A stretch of DNA of 64,000 bases from Typha latifolia. Taxonomy: Eukaryota; Streptophyta; Magnoliopsida; Poales; Typhaceae. The notes beneath the pieces were generated by a model. That model saw nothing but the letters and a program-made list of their open reading frames with translations, ran no database searches and was not told the origin of the DNA. The stretch spans positions 6,335,188 to 6,399,187 of the forward strand of contig CM034101.1 in the NCBI GenBank assembly GCA_019914945.1, in the 5' to 3' direction. The position numbers and the translations under genes were made by a program. Positions 36,229 through 48,403 of the stretch are shown here, one piece after another; position 1 is the stretch's first letter, and every line of letters begins with the position of its first letter.

Positions 36229-38598
36229 TGTAGCAGTGTTTTAATTATTTAATTATTTATTTATTTGATGTTATTTATTTAGGTTTTTCCTTCTTAATTA
36301 ATGCAAATAGATTATTTAGACATTAATTATTTTAATAATAATATATTCTTCAATATGTTTAGTATTAATTGTAATTTGTATAATCAATGATTAATTAGGT
36401 ATAAATATAAGTAATACTCATATTTATTTATTTATATCTCTATTAGATTAATATATAGATTTGTAAATTATAATTATCAAATTTATATACCAATATTTTT
36501 ATGAGATACATTTTAAATAATTCTAATAATTTATTATACATTATTATTTTGTAACAAATAAGATAATGACTACATAGTCCCTAATTAATCAAGATATAAT
36601 TTAATTATAATTAGTTTTTTTATCTATATTTATATTTTATTTATAATTAAAAATCTAGCAAATTATAAAAATAAGTAGAAATTCTAAAATCTAATAAATC
36701 ATCATATTTTACTCGAACAGATTATATTGGGATAAACAACTAACTTTATGTTACTTAAATATTTTCAGATCCCGAACCCCTTATTTGAGACCTCGTGGAC
36801 TTTGCTAGCGATGAATGCCACTCGGTTAACTAACGAGCGTGAGAGATGCGTGGTTTGTGTCTTCTGATCAGATTGTGAGTAGTCTTATCCCACGCCTTTC
36901 TCAAATTAGGTTATATTATACATTTATGTACATGCATGTTTTGGCCTCCAACATGATTATATGATTTTATCTAGAGATGATTATAGTCGAGCATATTTTA
37001 TTATGCATTCGATTATGCTGATTTAGAATATGATACATTGGTGACATATATAGAGATGATTAGAGATGATTCTACTGTTATGATTGTTTATCGAGTTAAT
37101 ATGTAGTATAAGTATGCATGTAATAGACTAGCATAAGTATGCATGTGTTGACGATACAGTTGGAGATTACATTGCATCATTTTCTCTTGATTCCTATTCC
37201 ACCTAAATTCCTGTTATGCATTGACTTATTATCGTACTGGATATATGCATATGATCTGTCATTTAGAAAGAAAACATGAAATGTGATTGATAGGATAGTT
37301 AATAGAATGCGTGAGGATACTCGAGTGGGCACGAGGGTTAGGACGCGCTTGGTGGATCATTGATCGCTCGACATGGTCGCGATCCTGTTGGCCTTACGTC
37401 CGAGGTCATTAGTCTGTGTGCGCAGCAGACATTCGGACACATGCCGTTCGCCAGGGCATATTTGGCGAGTTATCCTCACGAGATTTCTATAAGCTAGAAG
37501 GGTGCCCGGTCTGGATGGATGTTGATACCCTTAGCGGATGGCAGGGTATGATTATATTTGAGATACTCCTTGCGGATGGCAGAGTATGCTCTGAGCCTTC
37601 GGGCATGATGTTGAGACCGGATACCGAGTATTGACTGTGCACAGTGGTCTAGTATGATGATATTATAACGAGATGTCGGTGATGATCGTGATGTTAAGAA
37701 ATGCATATGATTTTATTATTATCTGACATACCTGATTATTGAGTGGTCAATATACATCATATATAATTGTATCTGATATTATATCATTGTCATGGTCGGC
37801 ATGTATCATGTGTCATATTTGATAGAGAGTTATGATGATCATATGACATGGAGATCTGTTTATTTATTATCGAGGATTGTATATTTTTATTAGTATGACA
37901 TATTATCTACTTTTCATTTATGTATTATTGAGGATACATTCATATACTCAATAATGACATGATACTCTTTCTGATTCATATTATCCAGCACTTGATTTAC
38001 TCTCTGTTTGGCATCACTGATTCGGGGTAAGGTCTATTCACTGAGCCTTTTGCTCATGACTCTCTTTATTTCTTTTCTAACCCCTCAGATTTATGGTACG
38101 TGATAGAGACTTGATATATCTTGAGAAGATATTTTAGAGTGATGATGAGGTGAGCTATTGATGCGAGACGGTATAAAAGATAGTTTAACCAGACATTGAG
38201 TTTATCGTTGTTTGTTATATTTGTACCTTATTGTATCAGATGATGATTTGTATGGTATATGTCAGATTTTATAGCACTCGTGTATTAGCTGTTTAGTTGT
38301 ATCTTGATTGTTTATTGTGGCCTGTGTGGGTCCTGCCAGATTTTGTAGCGGTCTAGTGTTTATTATTGTGGACTTGGATATTCATATGTTAACATGTTTA
38401 TTCGGTTAAGAGTATGATTTATTTGGTGATGGATTATCATATATGGATAGGTTAGCAAGTTTTATTTAATGATGTCATGATTGTATGTGCATAGGAGTGT
38501 ATCTGTGCGTGACGGGCCCTGCCCGTCCTGTCGCGTGCACCGTGCGTACCGTGTGGGCGCGTGGGCGTGCACGTGCCCGTGCTGGGCGGGGCGTTACA
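36229..38598 (+). repeat. Large LTR-like sequence ending GGGCGTTACA
   Basis: The end GGGGCGTTACA (38588-38598) is followed after 7 nt by a tRNA-Met primer site, as expected for a 5' LTR of about 2.4 kb. The start TGTAGCAG is a guess from the TGTAAC starts of related copies. The frames at 37416-37634 look like shadows. The part after the primer site (38620-39020) shows no gag motif before other repeats begin. Confidence 0.65.
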
Positions 38599-38605
38599 GT
38601 TCAGG

Positions 38606-38617
38606 TGGTATCAGAGC
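38606..38617 (+). other. tRNA-Met(i) primer binding site
   Basis: TGGTATCAGAGC exactly matches the usual plant LTR-retroelement primer site complementary to the initiator tRNA-Met 3' end. It lies 7 nt after the LTR end. Confidence 0.85.
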
Positions 38618-39029
38618 TTAGGTTTAAGGATGATCTGGCAAGCTATCAAGTATAGTAGTTGTCGGTTTATTTTAGGGCTACCCTAGTAGTCAATCTTGAT
38701 GAGTTTGATATTAATTGGTTGAGATGGGAATCTACGTTGTGATGTTAAGATTATTAAGTCTTGATACTTGTCGATATTGATAGAAATAATTTGTGATATT
38801 GGTATATTGAGAATTTATCTGAGCGATTAATGAATAGGAAGAGGTATTATTAAAAATCATGTATTGATATTGATATTGAGGTGTCATAGTCTGTGGAGCA
38901 TAATATTGGATATATAGAGTTGTTCATATGTTGTGATAAAGTGTAGAAATTTGTAAATATGTGGAGATATGTATTTTATACAGAAGAATTATTATAAGTA
39001 GATTTGAAGTTATTCTGAGCAGATATAGC

Positions 39030-39460
39030 AATATCACAAGCGAAAGAGAGAGTAAGAGAGAGGTGATAGAGAGAGAGAGAGGAGGGTAAGAGAGAGTAAG
39101 AGAGAGAACGAGCGAGTTAGAGAGAGAGAGCTATAGAGAGAGAGGCGATGAAGGAGGTAAGGTGGCAGCTACGGCGGCGTCGAGCCCGCCGCAGCTAGCT
39201 GGCCCGACCCTGTTGGTCGGGCCGGTGGTTGTGGGCGCACGTGGCGCCCTCAACGTGCACCCACAATTTGCATGGCGCGAGCTCGTGCTATGCAACATCA
39301 AATTTTTTTAATTTCTTTCTTTTTGTCTCTTATTTATTTAATTTATACATTATTATTATTATTTTATTTGTATTTATTTATTTATTTTTTTAGGTTATTA
39401 CATTATTATTATTATTATTATTATTATTTTATTTATTTATATTTTTAGATTATTACAATG
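39030..39460 (-). repeat. Reversed LTR-start fragment with GA/TC-rich core
   Basis: Read on the minus strand it starts TGTAATCTAAAAATATAAAT, passes AT-rich DNA and a GGCGCCACGTGCGCCCAC block, then a CT-rich tract. This is the same order as in the solo LTR at 59904 (TGTAACAAACC, GAGGCGCCACGCGCCCAC, CT-rich). Truncated, with no partner LTR. Confidence 0.5.
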
Positions 39461-39604
39461 ATAGCCTAGATTGGAAGATATAGAGATAACAAAAACGAGA
39501 GAGAGGAGGAATGGAAGGAGGCTAGAAGAAGAAGAAAATAGAAAAAAGATAATAATCTTTCATAATCCCTAAAATAGCTGTCTTCCACACTTTTAGAGGT
39601 TAAC

Positions 39605-40192
39605 TAGACATGATCAAATGGCCTAGCCCGCCCGTGCCCGGCCCGGTTTGGACCGGGCTAAGCCCGGCTCGGACCCGGTTTAGGCCCGGCCCGGCCCGAG
39701 CCCGAACTACCCATGGGTGGCACGGGCCAGCACTTTGCCCGCCCGACCCGGCTCGAAAGCCCGCCTGTTTGGCCCGCAACTAGGCCCGCCCATTTGCTAC
39801 AGTACTTTGCGTTCTGCTGCAGTAATTTACCACTGCTATAGTAAATTTTTTTTTTGGTATTATACCGTTTTGCATTATTTTAAGCACACCTTTAAAAAAT
39901 TTTAATTTATTTTAATTTTTTTTAGATGGAGGAATATAAATATTTTTTAAAAAAATGAGCTAATAGTTAAAAAAATTCTAAAAATAGCTAAAATATAGGT
40001 TAGGCCGAGTGATTGGTGGGTCAGGCCGGCTCGGCTCGACCAGCTAGCCCGATCTCTCACGGGCCGACAGGTGGTTTAACGGGCTAGACTATTCTAGCCC
40101 GGTCCGAGTGATTGGTGGGTCGGGTCATGAACAAATGCTTAGGCCCGGTTAGCCCGAAAAGTCCGGCCCGGCCCGCCTGATGATCATGTCTA
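39605..40192. mobile_element. GC-rich hAT MITE, copy 2
   Basis: 588 bp with perfect 12-bp terminal repeats, TAGACATGATCA and TGATCATGTCTA. The 8-bp target duplication has one mismatch: AGGTTAAC (39597-39604) and AGGCTAAC (40193-40200). It aligns along its length with copies 1 and 3. Confidence 0.93.
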
Positions 40193-40279
40193 AGGCTAAC
40201 TAAGATTTAAAATAATCAAATTAAGTCTAACACAATGATCTTAGTGTTGGGCATTCCAACGTCGTTGGACTGGCGTGCG

Positions 40280-40560
40280 AACAGCATTGGACGAATTGCA
40301 CTCTCAGGTTTGGACATTCAAACTATCGGTGGTAGCCGTTCGAATGCCAAAACCCGAGAGTAGTCAGTTGGTTATAGCATTCAAACCCTAGATGACTTCG
40401 TTCGAATGCCAAAACCCGAGAATAATCAGCATGTTTTAGCGTGCGAACGTCGGGTTGCACCGTTTGAACACCAAAGCCTAAGAGCACTTATTTTTCAATG
40501 AGGCTGTTGCGCTCGAATGCTGGCGACAACCGTTCGAATGCCAAAACTCGAGAGCAATTA
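40280..40560. repeat. ~63-bp array built on TTCGAA-type motifs
   Basis: CCGTTCGAATGCCAAAAC and variants recur at about 40336, 40399, 40461 and 40531 (spacings 63, 62, 70). Each is paired with an upstream GCGTGCGAAC-type motif. It resembles the subrepeats inside LTRs 47321-48238, 52500-53068 and 32176-33023, so this may be the core of another LTR of that group. Confidence 0.65.
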
Positions 40561-41059
40561 TTCTTCGATGGAGCTTTGGTGTTTGAACACCATCTTGTGT
40601 CGTTGAAACATTGTAACCTGAGATCACTGCTATTGAAATAAAAAATCGAAATGATAATTTGGTTTTTCCCAACAAATCCAATGTCCTCAATAAGGTGATC
40701 CAATCGGGCTTGGATCACATCAAAGTGAAAAAAAAATTTAGGGAAGCCGTTCTCCGTTGCCTTGGGTGGAGTTGCTGGTGGCTGTAGCAACTCCAACAGG
40801 TCTCCATCTGCCCAAAATAGAGGCAGTTATATCATCTGCTGTAAGGTGGCACTGAGTTGGTGTCGAATCCCATCAAGCTGTATGTGTGGCCCATTTTATT
40901 TGTAGTCTAGCCACGTCTCCGTAAAGTCAAAAGAGATTGGATCCAAACTATAGAGCTATAGGGTGCCAAGCATGACATTTGCTTCTTGGAGAGCCAATGG
41001 GTGAAGATCCATTATCGACAAGTATTCTTTAATATTCAATGTGATCAAGATTGAGAAGA

Positions 41060-41720
41060 CCCTAGGCTGATTTGAATCTAGGTAATGGAGGTTTGGGCTT
41101 GGATGCAAGGGGTGATCCTGATTGGCTCAATATAGTCATAGGCAAAATAGGGCTACTCGGACGCAGGTCTTTGGTTTTCTCTAGATCCTCATTGTATTCC
41201 AATGACATCAAGCATGTCGATAGTCTTGTTCAAATCCCACCTCATTCGCTCTGCTTGGCTAAAGAGACAACCCCAACCAAGGAGTGCCTTCCCTCTTGCT
41301 TGCCAAGCTACTTGGATTGCTTCATCTGCTGGGTCAACGCCTACTTGCGGGGTGGACCCTTAGGTGGCATGGGCATGGTCATCCAACATGCTAGCAGTAA
41401 CCTCTACTTCACCAAAGCTACCCTCTTCGAAGGTTGCGAAAGCGTTCTGAAGGGTGAAGTGCTAGAGCTCTCCTCAAGGATGGCCCCAAGTATTACACCG
41501 AGTGGGTTATTGTACCTGTCATCAAAGAATGTCTTAGGTGTATGAAAATGTTATCCTTGTTCCAAATCTCCTTTATGAGTGGGACCAATAACGTGGCTGC
41601 TCACGATTTAGCCAGTCTAACTCTCAAAAACATTTGTCACACTCAGACTAATCCACCACTGTAATATTGTAAACCAGTTCTTATTGCAATGAGATCGTCT
41701 ATGAACCTTTATAAAAAAGA
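41060..41720 (+). pseudogene. Probable LINE 3' end with RNase H-like (RVT_3) remnant
   Basis: A plus-strand frame contains CWVNAYLRGGPLGGMGMVIQ and a SVLKGEVLEL stretch. These match the pattern of the RNase H domain found at the end of plant LINE ORF2 (D/N-x-GG-x-G-x-V-I-x-D...SxLxAExxAL). Downstream, NVAAHDLASL matches the usual terminal motif. It then runs into 'aaccTTTATAAAAAAG', typical of LINE 3' tails. Frameshifts separate the blocks. A coincidental match is possible. Confidence 0.5.
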
Positions 41721-42058
41721 AGAAGTCTTTAATGCCTTCCGGTTTGTGTCGCATTATCTCGCGGGGTTAAAAAAACTGCTGCCTTTGAATCCATTAAACC
41801 AACTTAAGATTTCTAAAATTTTTCATAATCATATTTTCACTTGTATTGATTAAAAACTTATGATTCTGTAAGCATTCTAATTAGGGGAGAGAGAAAAAAT
41901 TGGGATCTATCTAGTTGATTAGCCACCATTACCATCATGCCCGTAGCAATCTGATTTAATCATAGGGTCCTATAAATACAAGAGTTGTCAACAAAGAAAT
42001 ACATCATAAATACTACGTATGCTGGGTGAAACTGAAAGGAGACATGTTTTATTTAATA

Positions 42059-42700
42059 TTATTTTAATATCGGGTCCAAACTATTTACAGTTTTAGATTT
42101 CTCTCCAACTAATTGGAGACTTCCGCCGGACTGTCTGAGAAGCTCCGTCGCGTCGCCCTCATACCATGGAAATGGGTTACGAAGGTGTTCGAGAGAGGCT
42201 ACACCATGTAGCCTCGCTCCGTCGGTTTCTTGGCTCGCGTCGGTCACCATTGTCGACGTCGATCTCCTCAAACCCCTCCAACTCTTCCTTCTCATAGGGA
42301 GCCTAGTGCTATCGCTTGTTGGGGCCTTCGAGGTCGCCTAGTTTGTGATCGCGCTCATGACCATCGCCATCGACCATCGATAGTTCGCGCCTCTCGCCAT
42401 CGACCATCGATGGTGCGCGCCTCTCGCCATCGACCATCGATGGTGCGCGCCTCTCGCCATCGACCATCGATGGTGCGCTCCTCTCGGCCAATAGTCACCT
42501 CCCTGCTTGCGTTTTTTACTTCTTCTCCATTAAGAGGGAAGAAAGAGCCTTCATTGGGACCAAAAGATCCTAAACCCGTACTTGGTTTAGGCGAGACCGA
42601 TGTTGGTTGGGCTTGGTGGTTGAGCCCTTTTCTGGCCCAACCTGAGGTGGAGTGGGTGGGCTGCAATTAGCAGCCCAACCTATTTTATTTGGGTTTGGCC
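42059..42700. other. GC-rich unrecognised stretch with minisatellite
   Basis: GC content rises against its flanks. Open frames on both strands overlap a 30-bp minisatellite and show no known domain, so I do not call a gene. A TATAAATA motif occurs upstream near 41972. Confidence 0.4.
42368..42487. repeat. 30-bp minisatellite, 4 copies
   Basis: The unit CATCGACCATCGATGGTGCG plus CGCCTCTCGC is repeated four times in exact 30-bp steps (42368, 42398, 42428, 42458). Because 30 is a multiple of 3, all frames stay open and produce repetitive spurious ORFs on both strands. Confidence 0.95.
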
Positions 42701-43754
42701 CTTAGCTCAGCCTGAGCTATTTTAGTGAGTGGCTTTTAAGGACTGCAGCCCACCGCAAGTCCTAGGCTTCAATTTGACCCAAGAGTAATTAATTAAACAT
42801 TTAAATTAAAGTATAAAATTATTTAGGGATAAAGAAGATTTTTACTTAGATTATTAATTTGACTAATTTCACGTGGAATACAAGTGAGTGAATTCACTCA
42901 CAATTTTATTTATTTCATATTTTGTGCATTATTCTTTGTGCTTATGCTATACTTCGTGCTATAATCTACAATGTGCAATGCCATACTTTATGAAATGTAT
43001 ATCTTGGTACATCTAGTAGAATATTAGTTGTGAGTAGGTATGACTAACAAAATAGCCTCAAAATAGATTGCTCCGCAAATTTCAGTAGTGAGTCTATTTA
43101 GAAGTTTACGAAATATTTTAATTTAGATCACTACGATAATTTTCTTAGGTGACTCTGACTGGGTTATATAATAGTCCTAGGTTAGATCGAAGTACTATCT
43201 ACAGTAACTTTAATCTCTCTTAATAGTTAGAGGAAAAGACATAGTGCGTTTATCATTGTGTTTATCACTTAGTAACACCTCTTTATAATCCTAATTGGAT
43301 GATTATGAGAAAAATTCTCGATTGTATTTTGAGAATGACTTTTAATTAACATGAATTCATGGGCACAAATCCAAAATGAGGATTATGACATTTATAAAAA
43401 TTAACAAGTTTCACATAATGAAAGTAGAGCATGTTATCAATTTATTATCTGTATTATTATTACTCCTGCTTTATTATTCTTATTATAAGCATGCTTAGTC
43501 TTGTTAGTGTATTAGAAATTATTGATCTTTAAATTTTAAAATCATGCTTTAAAGATTATGATTATGATTAGCTCTTTGCTAGATTTATCAACTAAGCTAA
43601 AGTTGTTAGCTTATTAAATCTTCCGACAAATTTTAGATGCTAAGAAGCATCGCAATCAAATGAGGTGCACTTAGAACGCACTCCCCCATTTATTTCTCCT
43701 TAGGATTTAAGTTTCTCGCTTTATCGCTATAGTTGTTTGGAATGATTTGATGGG

Positions 43755-43900
43755 ATAATTCCCGTTCCACCCTTCGAACTACCATTATTTTTCTAATGAC
43801 CCTTTGAACTACTAAAAATATCTCACTTCACCATTTCATTAGGTTTATGTTAATTATTTCTATCTATAAGTTGCCATGTGTTCGTCACGTGACAACACTG
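43755..43900. mobile_element. Single terminus of a GGGATAATT-type Mutator-like element
   Basis: GGGATAATTCCCGTTCCACC, then GAACTACTAAAAATATCTCAC, matches ends seen at 31894, 34045 and 62609. The opposite end was not found, so it is truncated or its partner is too diverged. Confidence 0.45.
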
Positions 43901-44952
43901 TGATCACTATTTTAAAAAGCGAAAAAGGCGGCTGTCCCGCCATGTTGAAATGCGCTTGTGAGAGGCGATCGGCGCTTTGGCCCGCCAAGTCGAGATGTAA
44001 TTATTAGTGAGCGGGTCAGGTTTTATAGTGGATCAGTTTAAGAACTAACCAATATAAAAAAATGCAAATGCCACTACTCTCGCTCGTTGATCTCTCACTC
44101 TCTCTTGTTGCACACTAGTAAACCCTAGAACAAGAACTCTTCCATGGCCGGCGTTTGCGAAGGCGACAACCATAGCTAAGGCGATGAGTGGCCAACGGCA
44201 TTGGGCAGCAGCATGCGACACTCTCTCCCCCGCAACGGTACTCATATCTCTCCTCTCTCTCCCACAATGGTACTCATCTCTCTCCCCTCTCTCTTTCAAT
44301 CTCTCTCTCCTAATATGAATCCAATTACTCTCTCCCAATATGAATCTAATGGGTTTACTGTTTTCTTTTTCCGAGCTTAAATATTCCTAATTTTCCCTAG
44401 CTTAAGTTTTCAATTACTCTTAATTTGCTATGGTATATAGTTATAGGAATTAATTAGAAATTTAGAGGAGTTAATTGCTAATTGGTTTATGAATTATTGA
44501 ATTAAGATTACAAAAAAGGAATTTTTTTTTCACTATCATGCATTATTAATTGGGGAATTACTAATTGCCTGCTATTTAAGTATATAATTTTTTATTAGAG
44601 GATTTTGAAATGTGTTTCATGTGAATAAACTAGAGTTGTTAATCAGATATCAATTATCACTCATAAGCAATTAGCCAATTACTGTTTTTAACTTAGTTTT
44701 TAAAATGTGAGTAGTTAGTAATTAGTAACTAATGTAGGAAGTAAAAGTGTAAATTGTAGAATAATAATTACTAATTACTACTTTGTTACGTTTTATTGTT
44801 TTCCTGTTTTCACTTTTAAGTTTTATTGGAGGAAACTAATTCTATACAATTTTTTTTAAATGTGAGTAATTTGGATGAATTAAAAATGTGAAATATGAAT
44901 TGTGTTTGTTTGTTTTTTTTTTTGCCCAATTTTATTTACAGATAGTTAGACA

Positions 44953-46040
44953 TGGCCACTAATTCCTCTCAAACAGCATTGGCTGGGTCAACATCATCCA
45001 AATTTTTTGTGCCAATGGGCTCTAATGATCTAGGGTGGCAATATTGATACCTTCTAAATAAAAATAATGCTAATATAGTGAAATACATATTTTATGGGAA
45101 TGTCACAAATGGAGGAATTAGTATAGATTCAAGAAGCATATTGCACATATTAAAGGCGATGTTGCACCTTATTTAAAAGCTATTGATGAGGCCAAAAAGG
45201 TTATTAAAGAGTATATAGAGGGGAATAAAAGGAAAAAGGACGATAAATCAAAAGAGAAAGCAAAATTGAGGGCATAAGTAAATATACTTGGAGAAAGAGA
45301 AGATTAAGAAATTTTAGATGTTGGAAGTAAAAGACCAAAGAGTAGAGGTCTTTTAGACAAATATTCCTCTGTTGATCCAAAGTTGCAATTAGAAAGTGGG
45401 GAAGAATAAAAAAAAAAAATAAGTATAAAAGATACTTTTGGAAAAGAACATAGAGATAGAGTGCTAATGTACTTAGCTCATTGGGTTTATAAGTGTGACA
45501 TTCTCTTTAATGCGATCACTGATAAATTATTTTATGTATTGATGGAAGCAGTTGGTCAGTATGGTCCGAGTTCAAGTCGGCATGTATGCATGAGTTACAT
45601 GAGTTACTCTTGAAGAAGAAAGAGGTAAAAATATATGATGATTTAAAGAACCACAAGCTACATGGAAGAAAAATGGCTGCTTTATTTAGACTCACATTTG
45701 GATAGATAAAAAAGGAAAAAGCATTATGAATTTATGTGTTAGTTGTGAGCTGGGGGTTAGCTCAATTGATAATTCTAAAGATTCACATATGGGAGAATAC
45801 ATCCATAATATTGTTGTTGATGGTATCAAGGAAGTGGGAGAGAAAAATGTGCTTCAAGTTGTAACTTATAATGCTGTTGCTAATTTAGCAGTTGTATGGT
45901 TGCTAAATCAAAACTATCCTCGTATATACTGGATATCTTGTGCCGTGCAGTGTATAAATTTGATGTTAAAGATGATTTTAAGGAATGAAGGATTAAATGT
46001 TCAATTAAACGTGAAGAAAAGTCATTATTTTCATTTATAA
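44953..46040 (+). pseudogene. hAT-family transposase pseudogene (DUF659 region)
   Basis: It starts at ATGGCCACTAATTCC and is broken by many stops. The N-terminal part has a lysine-rich KKVIKEYIEGNKRKKDDKSK stretch. From about 45590 it follows the DUF659 domain of plant hAT transposases: a YDDLK/HKL block, W-KKNGC-like and ..D.kgrsIMNFLVsC-like blocks. It then reads GEYIHNIVVDGIKEVG, NVLQVVTYNAVANLAVVWLL, and YPRIYWISCAVQCINLMLK. The match ends near 46000, without the C-terminal dimerisation region. Non-functional. Confidence 0.85.
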
Positions 46041-46330
46041 ACATCACAAGACATTGAGTTTGATGCATCATTGTACCTAACCTCTATATAGAGAAGGGTG
46101 AGCTTCTTTGTTTAATCATCAGGGCATTGAGAAATTATTTTAATCTTAGTTTATCTTAGGAATAAGAGTAAAATAATTTAGGAGTAGAAGTAACTTAATT
46201 ATAGCCGTTTATTTTCTTATAATTAGATCTAACTTAGAATCCTAATTCTACCTCCAAACCTTAGCCATTTCACCTTTATGAGCCACCCTATTTTATAGTC
46301 GTTTGGCACTGTTTTATTTTTTTTTTATCT

Positions 46331-46435
46331 CAATCTTCGATTTATGTGAAATGAAAACTATTGGAACCCTAACCTCTGAAGCTACCATCACATCAATTTT
46401 CATAATTTTCTTGCATCCAAATTCGTTCAGGTATG
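46331..46435. repeat. Direct repeat partner of 57571-57675
   Basis: About 105 bp (TTCGATTTATGTGAAATGAA ... CATAATTTTCTTGC) recurs in the same orientation 11.2 kb away. It lies just before a gag-like start, as the end of a 5' LTR or leader would. Confidence 0.6.
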
Positions 46436-46471
46436 ATTTGTAATATTGTTATTAGTGTCAACATCCCAACT

Positions 46472-46925
46472 AATGGTTAACACACGATCCGAGACAAACA
46501 ATGGAGGAGCAACCATTGAGGACCAAGAACTCATCTCTATTCCTTTGGGTGTTTGCCGGGCACCATCGGTATAAGTGATAGTGATATTTAAAGAATTTTC
46601 GATCGAATTAAAGATGAACTCGAAGGAGATACAAACCGCCCTTAAGGAATCGATCCAGGCCTTGACAGAGGCCCTACTAGCCACCCTCAACTGCCCTACG
46701 TTGCCAACACTACTAGCCATTGCCGAAATGACCTCCCATAGTGAGAATAATTTAAGCCTTGAGGGAGGGGATGAGCCTGAGCCAACTTGTGGCCTTGACC
46801 CCTCTATAGAGGCCCCCTCCACCATAGATCATCCTAGCAATTGCTACAATGCTAGAGCAGTCGCCAGTCATGGTTGCAGGGTCATTTTTCCCGTTCGTGG
46901 TGGAATCCAGGGCCAAAAACCATAG
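46472..46925 (+). pseudogene. Ty3/gypsy gag N-terminal fragment
   Basis: ATGGTTAACACACGATCC encodes MVNTRS, the very common start of plant gypsy Gag polyproteins, followed by ETNNGGATIEDQEL. After one frame break it continues as a helical acidic stretch (IQTALKESIQALTEALLATL) and a low-complexity tail. No retrotransposon_gag core or zinc knuckle follows before the LTR at 47321. It is on the strand opposite to the large gypsy element next to it. Confidence 0.6.
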
Positions 46926-47320
46926 GTTTCCACTAGCAGTGATCCAAGCGCTCCTGACCTAAGCTATTACATCCGAAACCTTTTCTCGAACCACCTGCAC
47001 CTAAGTCATTGCCTTCAATAGCGCCAACATTGGCAGGAACACCACCAATGACGATGATTAATGTTGTAGCAAACTTGCAACCAGTGGTTGCGGGTTCGAT
47101 GCTTTCACCACCACCAATGGCCACGATCGACTTCCTCTGGTCGACTATCAACTGGTGGTAGCCGCCACAGCCGCTAGCGATTGTTGGGTGGCCAAACCCG
47201 ATGGTTACCAAAACAGGGGCCTATCCCTTCTTTGGGATGGCCTCGTTAGTGCTTCCTACCATCGTGACCTTTTAGTAGTGGGACCAAGGGTCCCTTTTGT
47301 AGATGTTGGTGGTTGGTGGA

Positions 47321-48238
47321 TGGTATGGATCATGCGTCCATTCCCGACCAAGCTTGGATTTAGGGAAACAGTCTGCAGTCAAAGGAGAATATTCTTCAAA
47401 TATTCTCTCATCATTAGAAAATTATGAAACCAGTGGTGATTATTCTATATCTTCTTGATCTATGTTTTTTATATTCACGCTCTTCACAGATTCTAATTGC
47501 ACCTAGGTGAAAATACGCAATATTGCGGTGAAGATAAAGATGGCGGGTGATGGTGATAATGGTGGTGAAATTGGTGGCATGTGGTGTTGAAGGGATAAGG
47601 ATGAGGGTGAGAAAATGATCGAGATCCCAAGGAGGAGGACAGACTTGACAGTCGAGGGGGATTAGAGGTAATTTGCATTGAGATGACATACGGCTAGGGC
47701 TTAAACGAGGAGGGAGAAGATTTAGAATAGAAGAGAAAGGAAAGAAAATTTAATATTCATTCATAATAATCCATTAGGTTGCCATTCACATCTTAAGAGT
47801 CTAACCTAACAAGCCAAACTAAGAAGTACTAACCCTAGAAACATCGCATTCTCGTTGATCGCGTTCGAATGAGGTCGAGAGCATTCGAACATGCAATTCA
47901 CGTTCTTTGTCTGTGGGAACGTATGCAGGCATTTGCACGCGTGCGTTTGAATAGGGTTGAGCTTATTCGAATGCACAATTTGTGTTCTCTGTTGGTGTGA
48001 ACGTATGCTGGCATATGCATGCGTGTGTTCGAATGGGGTCGAGCTCGTTTGAATGCACAATTTGCGTTCTCTATCAATAATAATGTATGCAGGCGTTTGC
48101 AAAGGGCATTTGCATGCGACCTCTCTGCATTCGAACGCGTATTCAGAATCCTTAATTTTTTGAAGGAAATAATTTTAAAAAAGGGCCCATAAGTTGTATC
48201 CATGCACGAGATGATTTAGTGTGGTTTGAATCACATCA
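47321..48238 (-). repeat. 3' LTR of gypsy element A
   Basis: 918 bp. On the plus strand it runs from TGGTATGGATCATG to GGTTTGAATCACATCA, i.e. TG...CA. The first ~140 bp match the partial 5' LTR at 54464-54601. It contains an 82-bp subrepeat (47861-48130) with paired TTCGAA-type motifs. A purine-rich run lies at 48239-48252 on the minus strand. Confidence 0.85.
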
Positions 48239-48403
48239 TTCCACATCCGCTCACTTTGTTCTCAAAGTGCAAATCCAGGATAACGGTCCATCAATGTTGC
48301 TTCGGATTCTCACGTGGCTTGCTCTTGTGTTCAACCGAACCAGCTCACTAATACCTCTATGACTATTCGTCCTTTGCGGCTGACCCTCCTTCATGCTAGG
48401 ATC

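Noticed and set aside
37416..37634. 72-aa frame in a GC-richer patch
   Set aside because: Inside the large LTR-like sequence; repeated GCGGATGGCAG words produce it.
38606..38617. A tRNA gene fragment
   Set aside because: Only 12 nt match the tRNA-Met 3' end, directly after an LTR end; no cloverleaf, so it is a primer binding site.
42230..42670. 146-aa and 103-aa overlapping frames on opposite strands
   Set aside because: Kept open by a 30-bp minisatellite (multiple of three); no recognised domain.
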